From Pollenia angustigena (taxonomy: Eukaryota; Arthropoda; Insecta; Diptera; Polleniidae), in the NCBI GenBank assembly GCA_930367215.1, contig OV884056.1, forward strand, positions 87,865,285-87,929,284: 64,000 nt of DNA, written 5' to 3'. This document shows, one piece after another, positions 1 to 11,053 of the stretch. The notes below the pieces were generated by a model that did not search any database, had not been told where the DNA came from, and saw only the letters and a program-made list of their open reading frames with translations. The translations under genes were made by a program, and so were the position numbers. Each line of letters opens with the position of its first letter. Position 1 is the first letter of the stretch.

Positions 1-240
1 TAAACACTATTAAATAGTGTTTAAGTAGGTATATCTTTATATATTGAAAATTGTAACGTGACTGACGGATTCATTATTGCACAGCCTAAACGCTTAAAGA
101 TAAAAATTTTTACCGGAGGTTGATCTCTCGCCAAATCGATCCACAAAGACGGGATTTTTTAAATTTGCTAGTCTTATATGTCCTATACTAATAGAAATAC
201 AAATAAATTAATATTTATAGCTGTTCATTAAAAAAAAACA

Positions 241-620
241 AGCGGACAGATGTCTGGTACTTTTTTTAAATTCGGCCCTTTGGGGATTGAACGGGTAAAA
301 TCTGTATTTTGGAACTTATTTGTGGCCTCATCTATCTTTTAAACCAATAATTAAAGAAATAAAGATTATATTACATTCGTAACTTGTCTAAAAAATGCAA
401 ATATGTATGAGTTTGGTACTTTTTTTGAAATTTTAACGTTTAAGGGTGGAAGATGGGAAGTAAACGGGTAAAACCTGAATTTTGGAACTTATTTGTCGCC
501 CCATCTATCTTTTAGACTAAAAAAACTTTTTCGAATTTTTTTGAAAATTTGAACGTTTAAGAGGTGAAAATGGTACTTAATTTTGGTATTTTTTGTTTGT
601 TTTTTTTTACAAAACCTTTG
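241..620 (+). repeat. Dispersed repeat 'AGCGGACAG...TCTGGTA' (copy 1)
   Basis: This stretch contains AGCGGACAG, TCTGGTACTTTTTT, AACGGGTAAAA and CATCTATCTTTTAAACCAATAA. The same order of words occurs at about 15683-15925. Inside this copy the unit is repeated (240-410 and 411-560). It is non-coding, and the element type is unknown. Confidence 0.55.
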
Positions 621-999
621 TATCCTTTTATTGATATATACGTATTTAATTATCGGCTCCCCCTACAATATTAATATTTTTAGTACTTCAATCGGGAGGA
701 AAAGTATTAAAAACTTGGACTATTTTTACCTTACGGTTTAATGTGTATAATACGGAATATAATACGGAATTATGCTCTAGATACAAGATAAAAAATTAAG
801 ATAAATATAACAAATCAATTCATAAAACAATAATAAAAACAAACAAAAATTGAGGTACTCAAGATATGAGATCAAAAAGATAATTCATAAAATAGATAAA
901 ATATTTTAAATAAATATATTAACATTTTTTAACGGCTAAGGAAATAACATTCTGACACACTCAAAGCGCTTAGTAAGTCGTCAAAAAGTAGAGTTTTCT

Positions 1000-1496
1000 A
1001 AAAACCGTAAAAATGTGAAACCGCGGTTTCGGTTTTAAAATGATTAAAACCGGTCGGTTCCGGTTCGGTTTTCGGTTTTGAACATATCAAAGTTAAATTT
1101 CATACAATTTCAATTCAGTTACTTTTATTAGCACTTATGTAAGTGTACACCTGAACCTGGGCAGGCATTTTTTACTTGTTTCCGTTTTTTTTTAAATATA
1201 ATTACATATTAATTATATTAGAACGAAACTTTATGTAATCCTCAATCAAAGGTAGTTTGTGCCACACAAATTAGGTCTCTACTTAAGGGTTAAAAAGGTA
1301 ACATTTGTTCTTCTTAGTACTTATTTTGAATTTTAAGGATTTTGAAATATCTTGCCATTGTTGCAAGCTGTTATGTAGAGTTTTTGTGTATGAAGTTCCA
1401 GTATTATGTATAATTTGCAATTTCTTAATAAAAATATTTTTAAAGCATTAAAAACCGCGGTTTCGATTTCAGTTAAAACCGAAAAGCAATCCCTAG
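1000..1496. mobile_element. Probable element bounded by ACCGCGGTTTCG blocks
   Basis: AACCGCGGTTTCG with flanking (GGTTTT)n words occurs at 1018-1080 and again at 1452-1485, framing an AT-rich core. The right edge reads AAAACCGAAAAGCAATCCCTAG. Ends and target duplication could not be fixed, so this is a tentative call. Confidence 0.35.
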
Positions 1497-1870
1497 TCAA
1501 AAAGTATATTTATTATTTTATTTACTAATTACCATGTTTCCGAAAAATTTCTTTCATTTTTTTACCGAGGTTGGATAAATAGTTAAAAGTGCACCGTTGT
1601 AGAATGCTTTTGATTCACAATAAGAAGCATTTTTTTTATAAAAATGTCTATATCAGTCAAATGTATGTCAAGGTTCATGCAAAAAATAGCATCAACCTCT
1701 TACAAACCTTGTCATTTCATTAGGTCTATCTGTAATCTTTAGGGCAATGTGTTTTTCAAATTGTATGCTGTAGTTTCTTACACGAGTTTCCAAATTTTTT
1801 TTTTATTTCGGTTTCCCCGCACTTGAAGGATATATAAACCAACACAAATTGAAAAAAATTTGTGCTTACC

Positions 1871-2116
1871 ACCTAATAAACATATCGCTCCTTCATTGTA
1901 ACATAGTCATTCATATCTCAAAAAAATCAAAAATTGTAAGTTATTTAAGCAAAGTGTTCCTTCATGCCTTCTCGTATTTTATCTCAAACTGAACCGAAGT
2001 TATAGCAAAATATATCTTTAAATCGGTACATTTTGATAACTTTAATCGCATTATGCCAAGCTCATTTGTTTTTGTAGATATGACTATGTTGCAATAAAGG
2101 AGCGATATGTTTAGGT
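1871..2116. mobile_element. MITE, 246 bp, CATATCGCTCCTT inverted repeats
   Basis: The left ACCTAATAAACATATCGCTC and the right (inverted) ACCTAAACATATCGCTCC ends continue into paired CTTYATTGYAACATAGTCAT. The unit is a near-complete hairpin. A 68-aa frame inside (1962-2168 minus) is incidental. Confidence 0.7.
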
Positions 2117-3129
2117 TTCTGCTATTTTTAAGACTTGTCCATGGACAATTTAACTTTACTACCTGCATCTTATTTTGAATTAATGTTCTTTATTAACTTT
2201 TCACTTCACTAAATTTATTAATTATCAACTGTTGCACTGCCTATTCTGCTTTAAGTAGATTTATTGCATCAGGAGACATTGATTTACGCATGTACTCACT
2301 TCTTGTAATTGATCTAACCGACAACCCATCCACAGATGCTAATTTTAAGAGAATATAAAACTAAAATTCAAAGTTTAAATAGCTGTTTTCTTAAACTATG
2401 AGGAATTTTTTATTTCCCGGGATCCCACATGAAAAACCCCAGGAAAGCGGGAAATTCCCGGGAAAAAACCCTTATAACTTTTCTAAAAAAAGCGTACATT
2501 TTTTATTCTTCCCCTGACAGCACTGGTATACTTCTATGGATGTCAAATTTTGACCATCTATTGTTTCTGCGCTGCCCAACTATTATTTTTGTTTTTCACT
2601 TTGTATGGTTACAACTTTTATGGCCAATTTCACCAATTCTATTTAAATATCAATTATTGGTTTGGCCAAACCAATCCCGAGCTGACGAATTGATATTTCA
2701 ATATTTTTTTTTCATATAATTTTACTTTTATTTGACATGAAAAACGAATTTTAAACATAAATTGATATTTAAATAAGCTGGTGAAATTGGTCATTAAATT
2801 TATTCTTATAAAATGTTTTATTTATTTTAAAATATAAATTAATTGCAAGAAGTTAAAGAGAAAGCTAAATGCATTGCTGAAATAAGCTGAAAAAAATTAA
2901 AAGCTAAATGAAATATTTTAAGCTTAACATGAAAAAATAAAGCTTAATTTAGCACGAAAAAAGCTAATATGGACACACACTGCTAGCCATAGATACTTAT
3001 ATCATCCAAAGTGACCTAGCAACTCAACTCTCTTAATTGCAAACCAAAGTTAGCCAAATCTATGCATTTTTTCATTCATAACTTTAACAATTGTCCTGTC
3101 GGAACAGAAGGTTGTATGACGATATTGGT
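2117..3129. other. AT-rich DNA without a recognised gene
   Basis: No exon-like or element-like boundaries were found. At 2410-2465 there is a GGGATCCC/CCCGGG-rich patch resembling the CCCGGGAATTT ends of the MITE at 49618. A 96-aa frame at 2429-2719 has no recognisable domain. Confidence 0.4.
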
Positions 3130-4124
3130 ACACAGAGAAAACAGATTCGTGATCACAACCGAATTTGGCGCCAATCGAATTTCGTCGGTTGCATGTGCTA
3201 TCACACAATTCGGTTCCAATTACTGAAAATTTCGTTGCTTAGCATAATAGGTTTGATAGCAACATTTGAATTTTAGTACACTATCAGTCATAACAACAGA
3301 TATTGTTAGTTGTTAGTTTGATAATTAGAAACAAAATTGTGCTTATACCCGAATAAATGATAGGTGCAACTGAATTAACACATAATTGGTGTTCATAACA
3401 AGAGATTTTATTGTCGTTATCAATATATTTTTTTTAACCGGTCAAATGCAGCCCATAAGGAGCAAGGACTTGTCCAAAGGTAATCTCAATGAATGGAAAA
3501 AATGGCAGGACCATATAACCCAGCTTGCATTACAAAGAACGTGTATATGTTCATACCTATAAGAATACGTAAATTACTTACCCCTATTTATTAAGTTTTT
3601 CACATTTTCCATTTTTGACCGCAAATATATTTTTTAAATATAATATTAAAAATTAATTTAATCTATCAAATGTTTTGACAGAAAATTTAGTAAGCAATTG
3701 GGGCTTTTAACTATTTTTTGGTTGTGAATTCCGAATAATTATATTTTCATTTGTTGTACTCGAATTGAATCCATTCTAACAATCAATAATTAGCTGCAAT
3801 AAATGAATAATCATTTATATTACAAAATTTATTGACGAAAGCAAATTATTGATTGCAATGACCAATATTCAGTATTGGCCTATATTAAATTCGGTTGTGA
3901 TTCTAACCATTTGTACTAAATTTTAGAACTTAATTAAATTAGTTATCACAACTAATAAAAGAATTGAAGGAATCATATTTCAGTTGGAACATCATTTTTA
4001 TAATCAAGAGAATTAAAAATCAGTTAGAACTATACATTTTTAATAGTTGCAATAATAAATCATGTTACTTGATCAATATTTTATTACTGCAACCGTTTCC
4101 CAACCAATTTGTTTTCTGTGTGTA
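3130..4124. mobile_element. Possible ~1-kb TIR element, ACACAGARAAACARATT ends
   Basis: The left edge ACACAGAGAAAACAGATT and the inverted right edge ACACAGAAAACAAATTGG match. A similar terminal motif, ACACAGAAAAAATTATT, bounds 35959-37381. The interior is AT-rich with TTGATTGCAA/TTGCAATCAA-like pairings. No ORF with a domain. Confidence 0.4.
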
Positions 4125-4361
4125 GCATATAATTCCCTAAGGTGATAAAACAGTGTGCATAAATTCTGTATAGACAATGGATACAATTGGTTAATATTAG
4201 TATTTTCTGGCATCCACGCAAATATTTACCCGGTATTAGGATTTTGGTTCGATTTAAATTCATACAGGTAACTTTAACATAATCTATACAGGTATTTTTG
4301 AAAAAAAAAAAAAAAGATTTTGACATTTCATTTATGAAATCCCGACCATTTTGATTACACC

Positions 4362-4522
4362 CAGTCTACAGCAGACATGAAATGCTTTACATTAACACGA
4401 ATATCATGTTAGTGCTAAGTATAGACTATGTTAGAGTTTTCTCACGGTTGTTAATGCATATGTTTTAACAACGCTTTTATAACATCATGTTTTAAGAGCA
4501 AATTATGTCTGTTGTAGGCGAG
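4362..4522. mobile_element. Short MITE, GTCTACAGCAGACATGAAAT ends
   Basis: The left CAGTCTACAGCAGACATGAA pairs with the right CATAATTTGCTC...TCTGTTGTAGGC region. The interior contains ATCATGTTAGTGC and AACATCATGTTTTA. The hairpin is about 160 bp and degenerate. Confidence 0.45.
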
Positions 4523-5711
4523 GAGTTAAAAACGTTAAAAAGACTAACATTTTATTTAGGCAAGATTCACAATGACAGCAAAATTTTCACTTGGTGTTCA
4601 CAATTAAGCAAGAATTTTTTTCACAAGCACACACATTTTTAATCAAGACAAAATTTGCAAATTTCTCCCAGAAAATATTACGTATTTATATTATTTTTTA
4701 AAACGTATTGTTTAAATTTTCATTTAAAACTTAACAAAAATTATTATAAACGTTATTTTCAATTTTATACAAATTGTTGATTAATTTTTTTTTTTAAACT
4801 GAATGGAAAATATATGAAACACTTTGGGAGGAAGTAAGATAGAAGAAAAAACGAAATTGTTGTTTTCATTGTTAACGAAGCTTTATTGTTAACAATTTAT
4901 ATTTATTTATGCTCATATGCTAAAATAATCTGGATGAGAACCTTTAACAATTTATTGTGAAATATTTTTTCTCCCCTTTTTTTTTATTCTTGTAATTAAA
5001 TATAATTATTTTAATTTAGTGAATTAAATTGTCCGTCTATAGGTACGTAACTTTATTGCTTTTTTTATAACAATTTGTTTGTTCATAATTAAATGATTCA
5101 AAAAGTATACAATTTTTACAATTTTAAATTAGAAGTGCACTTGCTGAAAAAACCCCGAAATCGAACATTATCTGCATCTTTTTTGTTGTGTTTTCAAATT
5201 TAATGACATAAATAATTATTTTTGCCGGCATTTTTTGTAATCAAAAGCAACGAAATAAAGTGAGCGAAAAACAACAAAACAAAAGCGCAACGGAAGTTTC
5301 AAACTATGACGTTTCTAAACTGTGTGTTTGACGTTATAATTTTTTGTTTTGTTTATACTTTTTTGCCAAGCGCCATTTTAACTTTTTTTGTATTTCATTT
5401 TTATTTATTATTCAATTTTGTTTTCGTTGTTTATCGAATTTTTTATGTAAATTTATAAAAAAAAATATGAACATTCCTTAAGACCAAATTCTTTTTTTTA
5501 ATTTTTGTTTCTTTTTATTTCGCTCTTTTCGTTGATATTCGCCTGAGCATTTTCTTTTGATTCAATTACAATTTAATAAATCAATTGTTGTTTGCATATA
5601 GTTTAATGATAAGTTGGATGTGGATGGTGATATCTGGCTGTTTCGCTTTGTTTCGTTTTGCTCTATTCTTTGGCGATTTACAGTGTGACAGCGTTTCTAT
5701 ATAATTTAGTG
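4523..5711. other. AT-rich DNA without a recognised gene
   Basis: Long A/T runs and degenerate repeats. No splice-flanked coding block on either strand. Confidence 0.4.
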
Positions 5712-6056
5712 ATATTGAACTGGAGGCATTTTTAATACGTTCTTAAAAGGCATCTTTGTATCATATTCTTCGTAGCCGTACACTTCTCTAACAAGCCACT
5801 CCCAGTCATTTTCTATTGTATTTAGATTCGTAAAATGTGAAGGCAATTTAAATTGCTTACGAATCCACTGTTTTACAACTCCAGCAGGGTAAATTGAAGC
5901 GCTGTCGTGAGGGTAGGGTCTTATTTATTAAGAACGTATGGTCTTAAAAAGTTTCTAACTTTGATCTTCAGCTTTATCTTTTTCGTCAGGCAATTTAGAA
6001 CTACTTGTCCCACCACGTCATTAAATTTTTTGCGCCTTGCCATTGTCATTGAGTGA
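5712..6056 (-). pseudogene. Tc1-like transposase fragment, broken
   Basis: On the minus strand the segment reads ...PAGVVKQWIRKQFKLPSHFT, then NLNTIENDWEWLVREVY and YEEYDTKMP. The pattern xLNxIENxWxWLVREVY is the C-terminal catalytic-Glu/Asp neighbourhood of Tc1-type DD(E/D) transposases. An upstream basic stretch (MARRKKFNDVVG) lies in another frame, with stops between. It is a decayed fragment with no intact ORF. Host function is excluded by the stops. Confidence 0.5.
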
Positions 6057-6229
6057 TGTTTTCTACTAAAGTTTTTCACAAAATATAAATGACTTTAAAT
6101 TAAGGCGAATTGTGGAAACACTTGCAATAACTCTGCTTTCTTTGCGAAATTTCGTCGCTGACAAATTTGAATTAGGTAAAAATGGCAGTCAGTACCCATC
6201 TGACACGCTAAGACCCAATGATATATTGT

Positions 6230-7075
6230 GATACCACCGTAGAACCCTCAACGCAGTACCAACCCGAGCTTTTAACAAAGTTTAAAATGCTCTCCAGTTC
6301 CAAGCCACAGATAACATACTATCCGTCAAAGGCATATCTTATTTGAGTCAGTCGCCTTCTCGCCAGATCAACACAATTACAGGGGAGTTGTTGTACCTCC
6401 TCCCCATTTCCATAACCGCAGCTGCGGCAGTAATAGCAGTGTAGTAACCTTCAGACGCTGTGCATGCCTACCTTTAAGACAGTGTCACGGTATATCTGAA
6501 ATCACAGGTGATATGCCCCTTTTAGTCATCGATAGTAGAGACAATACACGCGCATCATCCATGCTGTGCAACAATTGCCCGGCGATTTTGCGGCTCATAT
6601 GTCCTAAGCAATATCAGTAGTCTATCCCCGAAGTAAGAGTATGCAGGAGACCAGAGATACCCCAACGCCTTCCAAGTTCTGTGGAACACGTAAGGTAGTG
6701 CCAACTTTAAAAAGCTCATCCGCCCTAATGTTCCCAAGTATATCTCAGTGCCCTGCAACCCATATGATCCCGATGTTAAACTGCTCAGCCATCTCGTTTA
6801 AAGATAACCGGCAGTCAAGGGATGTTCTCATTCTCAGTCAGGAGGAATTCATGGCCATCCCAGCAGCGCGGCTATCGGAGAAAACATTCACAGCAGTCGT
6901 TGACATAGTAGATAATCTAAGCCAGACCACAGTTTTCTTGATCGCAAGTATCTCCGCCTGGAAAACAATACAGTAATCCGGAAATCTTCGCGATTATTTA
7001 AGGTTGAGCTTCCTTGAATATACTCCCATTTAGAGCCATCCGCAACATGAGCTACGAATATAAATTGAAGATTGA
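6230..7075 (-). pseudogene. Non-LTR retrotransposon remnant, RNase H region
   Basis: The minus strand carries the RNase H domain typical of jockey/I-type LINE ORF2: ADGSK (about 7040), DYCIVFQAEILAIKKTVVWL, FSDSRAAGMAMNS, LNEMAEQFNIGIIWVAGH and NIRADELFKVGTTLRV, in that order. These hold the D-E-D catalytic set. At least one frameshift separates DGSK from QAEI, and in-frame stops are present. More degraded C-terminal LINE sequence (LLKARVGTALRVLRWYHNI) continues to about 6230. Only the 3' part of the element survives, as with 5'-truncated LINE insertions. Confidence 0.72.
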
Positions 7076-7181
7076 AACATGTCAAATCAACCTGTCCGTG
7101 AAAGTGAGTTTGATTCCCGCGGCAGTAAAGAATGAAAAATTATCAATAACATTTTTATTCATTTTATGTTGTAAAATTCCT

Positions 7182-8064
7182 TCTATATATATAAAAATGA
7201 AAAATGTTTGTATGGTTGTTTGTTTGTTTGTTGGCTTATAGACTCCTTAACTACTGATCCGATTTTCCTGAAATTTTTACAGTAACATCACGTGAGCCCT
7301 AAAAATAAAATAGGCTACTTATTTTTTCGATAGGGGCAGGAGAATTGGTATCCCCATTGGATGCCAATATCAAATATCGCATATCTTAAGAGCCGCTGTA
7401 CGCATTTTGTTGAACTTTTTGTAGAAGGATCTTCTGAGCCCCAAAATTGAAATATAATAGCAGCGGGGGAAGTGGTACCCCCCATAGGACGCCAATGTTT
7501 AATATTGCATATCATAAGAACTGTTATAGTGAGAATGTTCAAACTTTGTAGAAGTCACTCTTATGGTATACTACACTATCTAAAATAAAAATAAAGCGGG
7601 TAGGCTCAGGGGGGAAAAAAACTCCCATAGGATGCATATATTAAATATAGCTCAACTGAAGAACTATTAAAGGGAGAGTCTTCTAACGTGGTTAAAGCTA
7701 CTATTATGGTAAACTATAAACTTCAATATGAAATGGGCGGGGTAGGCAGAGGAGGAGCAGTACCCCTCATAGATAGAAATACTAATAAGAGCCGCTGCAC
7801 GCATCTTCTGAACCCCAAAATTGAAATAAAATAGCAGCGGGGGAAGTGTTACCCCCCATAGGACGCCAATGTTTAATATCACATATCTTAAGAACTGTTA
7901 TAGTAAGAATGTTCAAACTTTGTAGAAGTCACTCTTATTGTACACTACACTTTTCCGCGGATAGGCGCAGGGGGAAAATATCTCCCATAGGATGCATATA
8001 TTAAATATCTCTCAACTGAAGAAGTCGTTAAAGCAGTGTAGCGAAGCGCACCGGGTTAAGCTAG
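7182..8064 (+). mobile_element. Non-autonomous Helitron (883 bp)
   Basis: The 5' end begins TCTATATATATAAAAATG, directly followed by a GTTTGT-rich stretch. The 3' end is GCGAAGCGCACCGGGT followed by TAAGCTAG and a T. A GC-rich 3' hairpin followed by CTAG|T, TC at the 5' end, and no TIR or target duplication are the Helitron hallmarks. There is no Rep/helicase ORF. A block of about 130 bp is repeated inside (about 7430-7560 and 7803-7935), and another pair of similar blocks sits at about 7600-7640 and 7965-8010. Reading frames inside (7315-7542, 7667-7882 minus) come from these repeats, not genes. Confidence 0.75.
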
Positions 8065-8945
8065 TTCTTTATAAAATAATAACCTTAACAAATTAATAAT
8101 TTTGTTACAAAAACTAACATAAATGGTGGAACAATGCACGAAATGATATAAGATTTTTCAAAAATTCATTTTATTCGACTGGAAATCACGCTGTAAAATT
8201 ACGTGAAGATAGGTCAATAATTTACCCTAGGCCACATATAAACCATACTTCCGGAAAACAGTTTATTACGCCTTAAACCGTAATTAATAATGCTATCAGA
8301 ATAAAATTTATTATTTCACAGTTTTATATGACTAGAAATCACTCTAATAAATTTCGTGATGATCGGTCCATAATTTACTATATGCCCCATATAAAGCCCA
8401 CTCCGGTAAATTAATTAAACACGCCTAAAACCGTAGCAGATATAGATATTGCAGTAAAATTTCTTCCAACTTAGCTTCATATGACCAGAAAAAATGTGAT
8501 GCAATTTTGTGGTACACGGTCAATAATTAACCTTAGATCCCATATTTAGCAGCATTCTAAAATTCAGTGTACACGCTAAAACTTATTTCACCGCTGAATT
8601 GAAATTTATGTTCTTTAATACCAGATATCACTCTGTAGAATTTGGGAATGATTGGTTCATAACTTACCATGGCTCCAATCTAAATTCCCCTCCTCAAAAT
8701 CATTTAAGTTCGGCTTAAACTTTTACGTTAAAATTGCTAAAAAAAAAGCAAAACACTTTCTGATTGTAAGTCAATAATTTAATATAGGTCTTAACCGCAA
8801 TCACTTTTAATGCTGATGTCTGTTTTTATAAAGAAAAATTAATAATAAATAGATATCATATAGATCCCACTCCTGAAATATTCGAACTGTCGGTGAAGGG
8901 TATCAAAGATTCGGCACAGCCGAATAAACCACTTTATTTATAAGT
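8065..8945 (-). mobile_element. Dispersed element with TTCGGCTGTGCCGAA end (copy 1, minus)
   Basis: In inverse orientation the end reads TTCGGCTGTGCCGAAT, then CTTTGATACCCTTCACCGAC. It is followed by several ~100-bp imperfect units containing TATAxGG...GGTAAATTATG and CACGAAATT. The same end and units occur on the plus strand at 37497-38240. It abuts the Helitron at 8064. It is non-coding; the superfamily is not assigned. Confidence 0.6.
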
Positions 8946-9099
8946 TTTATACCAAATGGATATTGGAAAACCTCGATTTCATATAGAGTCGAAAATGACT
9001 GGAGTTTTTAAGTTGATTTGTTAATAAAAGGTGATTAAGAAGAAAAGAAAGAGTTAAAGCATGGGAAATAAGGAGAGTTAATATCTGAGAAAAACAACC

Positions 9100-9690
9100 C
9101 TACTTAACACATTAGTCCCACAGAAAGTGCTCAACTGTCTCTATCTCATCTGTGTCCTCGCACAACCTAAATAAATCCGACAAGTCAGATTCCAGTACCA
9201 CCGACATCCTGCTTGCCATGCAGTTGCCCGTGATAATACCTATCATGATTCTAACGAAGAACTTGTGCATAAGAATTGGTGTTCCTAAACACAGGCCTTA
9301 ACGTCTGTGATACTCTACAATCTGTTCTAATTTCACAGGTCCAATTTGTTCCTCTTAGTACCCAGTCGCTAATTTTTCACAAATAAATGCCTATTGGAGG
9401 TCCTCTATTTCGAGCCAAGTCTCGCCAGCTAATCGACCATTTCAATACCGGTGATGTTGCAGTGCTCGGTAGCCAGCATAGCCTCAATACATACATACTC
9501 CCCTAGGGTTTTCCTTAGAGCTCCTCTATAATAATCCACTAGCTTGAAGTTCACAAAACGGCACATTAAGGGCCTAAAAGGCGTCTGGCTGTCCACATAT
9601 ATAGTGACATCCGAGCACCCATCAATGTTACCACCCTTATCAATCCGATGGTCTTCACAATACAAACAACTAAAATACACTGGTCGTCAG
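9100..9690 (-). pseudogene. Second non-LTR retrotransposon remnant, RNase H and C-terminus
   Basis: Minus-strand frames read VTIYVDSQTPFRPLMCRFVN, LVDYYRGALRKTLGEYV and EHCNITGIEMVD, then LARxxGPPIGIYL. The last part resembles the C-terminal Cys-rich region of I/LOA-type LINEs (an ESDLCRxCEDTDEIETVEH-like segment at about 9150-9190, in shifted frames). The DSQT and GxEMVD positions correspond to RNase H catalytic Asp residues. Stops and frameshifts abound. It is distinct in sequence from the fragment at 6.2-7.1 kb. Confidence 0.6.
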
Positions 9691-9700
9691 GAAGCCTATA

Positions 9701-11053
9701 CGACCATCTAATATCTATAGCAGATTCTTAAGGTAGACCCCTTCACCATATAAAGCTTAAAAGTAAAGAAATATATTCACTTTTTCAACGAAAGTTCAGA
9801 AATTTCCTATCACATGCAAAATTTTATTTCCAAAAATTTGTATAACTTATCTCTTGTCCCACTGTTTGCAGTAACTAGCAAAAACGATCAAAGTAGAAAC
9901 TATGTACTTTAAAAAAGAACAGTGAGAGATTTTTGTACTGGTATTTATGGACGATGATGATGTCTCATGCACAATATTTTATATATCTTATTATTTTTAC
10001 GTTTTATATGTTTTTGAATGATGATTATCATCATCATCGTATCGTCTTGATGATGTTGTTCATGTCACTGTCGTTTCTTCTGTAGATTTTTAGTATTACT
10101 GGCATAAACTATTCGTTCCCACTACAACAACTAACTAAATCTGCCCTTGAACCTGAGCAAAAAAACTGGAGAAAATAAAAAAAGAATAAAAAAAAATCAC
10201 AACAAAATAGACGACTGACTGACTGACTTTATCTTTTTTAAATAAAAAAAAAGTTTCTTTTTAGAAAAGTAAAAAAATTACATTTTAATAAATTTATGGT
10301 TTACTAGGTTAACTACTGCAACAAAAAAAAGATTTAAACTGACTTTTTGAAAAAAAAAGAAATATTTATACTGCATTTATCTTTTTTTATTCAATTTGAT
10401 CTAAAATTTTTGTTATAAATATTTGTATTGTATTCTCTAGTTTTTAATTTCTAAGAATTAAGATGTGTTCATTTACTTAATACTCAGTTGTTTTGTTTTT
10501 AAATTTATAATTTATATGTTTGTTTAATGACTTTAGTTTTGAAAACATAATTATTTATTATCTGTCAAAATCTTAACATAACCTTCAAATATCAAAGTTG
10601 ATTTGTAATTTGATGCAAAATCGTTTCCAAATTATTTTAGGGGATTTTGTTTTTTTGTTTCTTTTAATTTAAAAATACACCCACTTTACTTGGTACTCGT
10701 AATGAATAGCGTTTCTAATATGGCTATTTAAATTTACTATTAATAATATTTTAAAAGTTTATAAAAGGCTTAAGTAAAAATACTGAAGACACTATCTGAA
10801 CAAAAAAAAAATCTTATATATAAATCGACAAAGGGAAAACAGTTAAGAACACTTTTCTCCTCTATTTGTCAACCGATTTAAAAAACACCATTTGAAAAAC
10901 GAAAATGCAACCGAATTGAAAAAATACACCATTTGAAAGGTATATACTTACAGTCGTGCATGATATATATATTCTTAAAATCTGTAAAAAAAAAAAAAAT
11001 AAAAAAGGGTAAAACGGGTAAATTCTTTTTGGATTTTCCAAAAAAGTAGACCA
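9701..11053. other. AT-rich DNA without a recognised gene
   Basis: The only structure is an imperfect inverted pair of GATGATGAT (9951-9963) and ATCATCATC (10025-10040), able to form a hairpin. The rest is low complexity. Confidence 0.4.

Noticed and set aside
5712..6056. Host gene exon on the basis of the WLVREVY segment
   Set aside because: The motif is that of Tc1 transposase C-termini, and stops interrupt all frames nearby.
6555..6976. Plus- and minus-strand frames of 67-111 aa around 6.6-7.0 kb
   Set aside because: They overlap the RNase H remnant of a LINE; the true frame is on the minus strand and broken.
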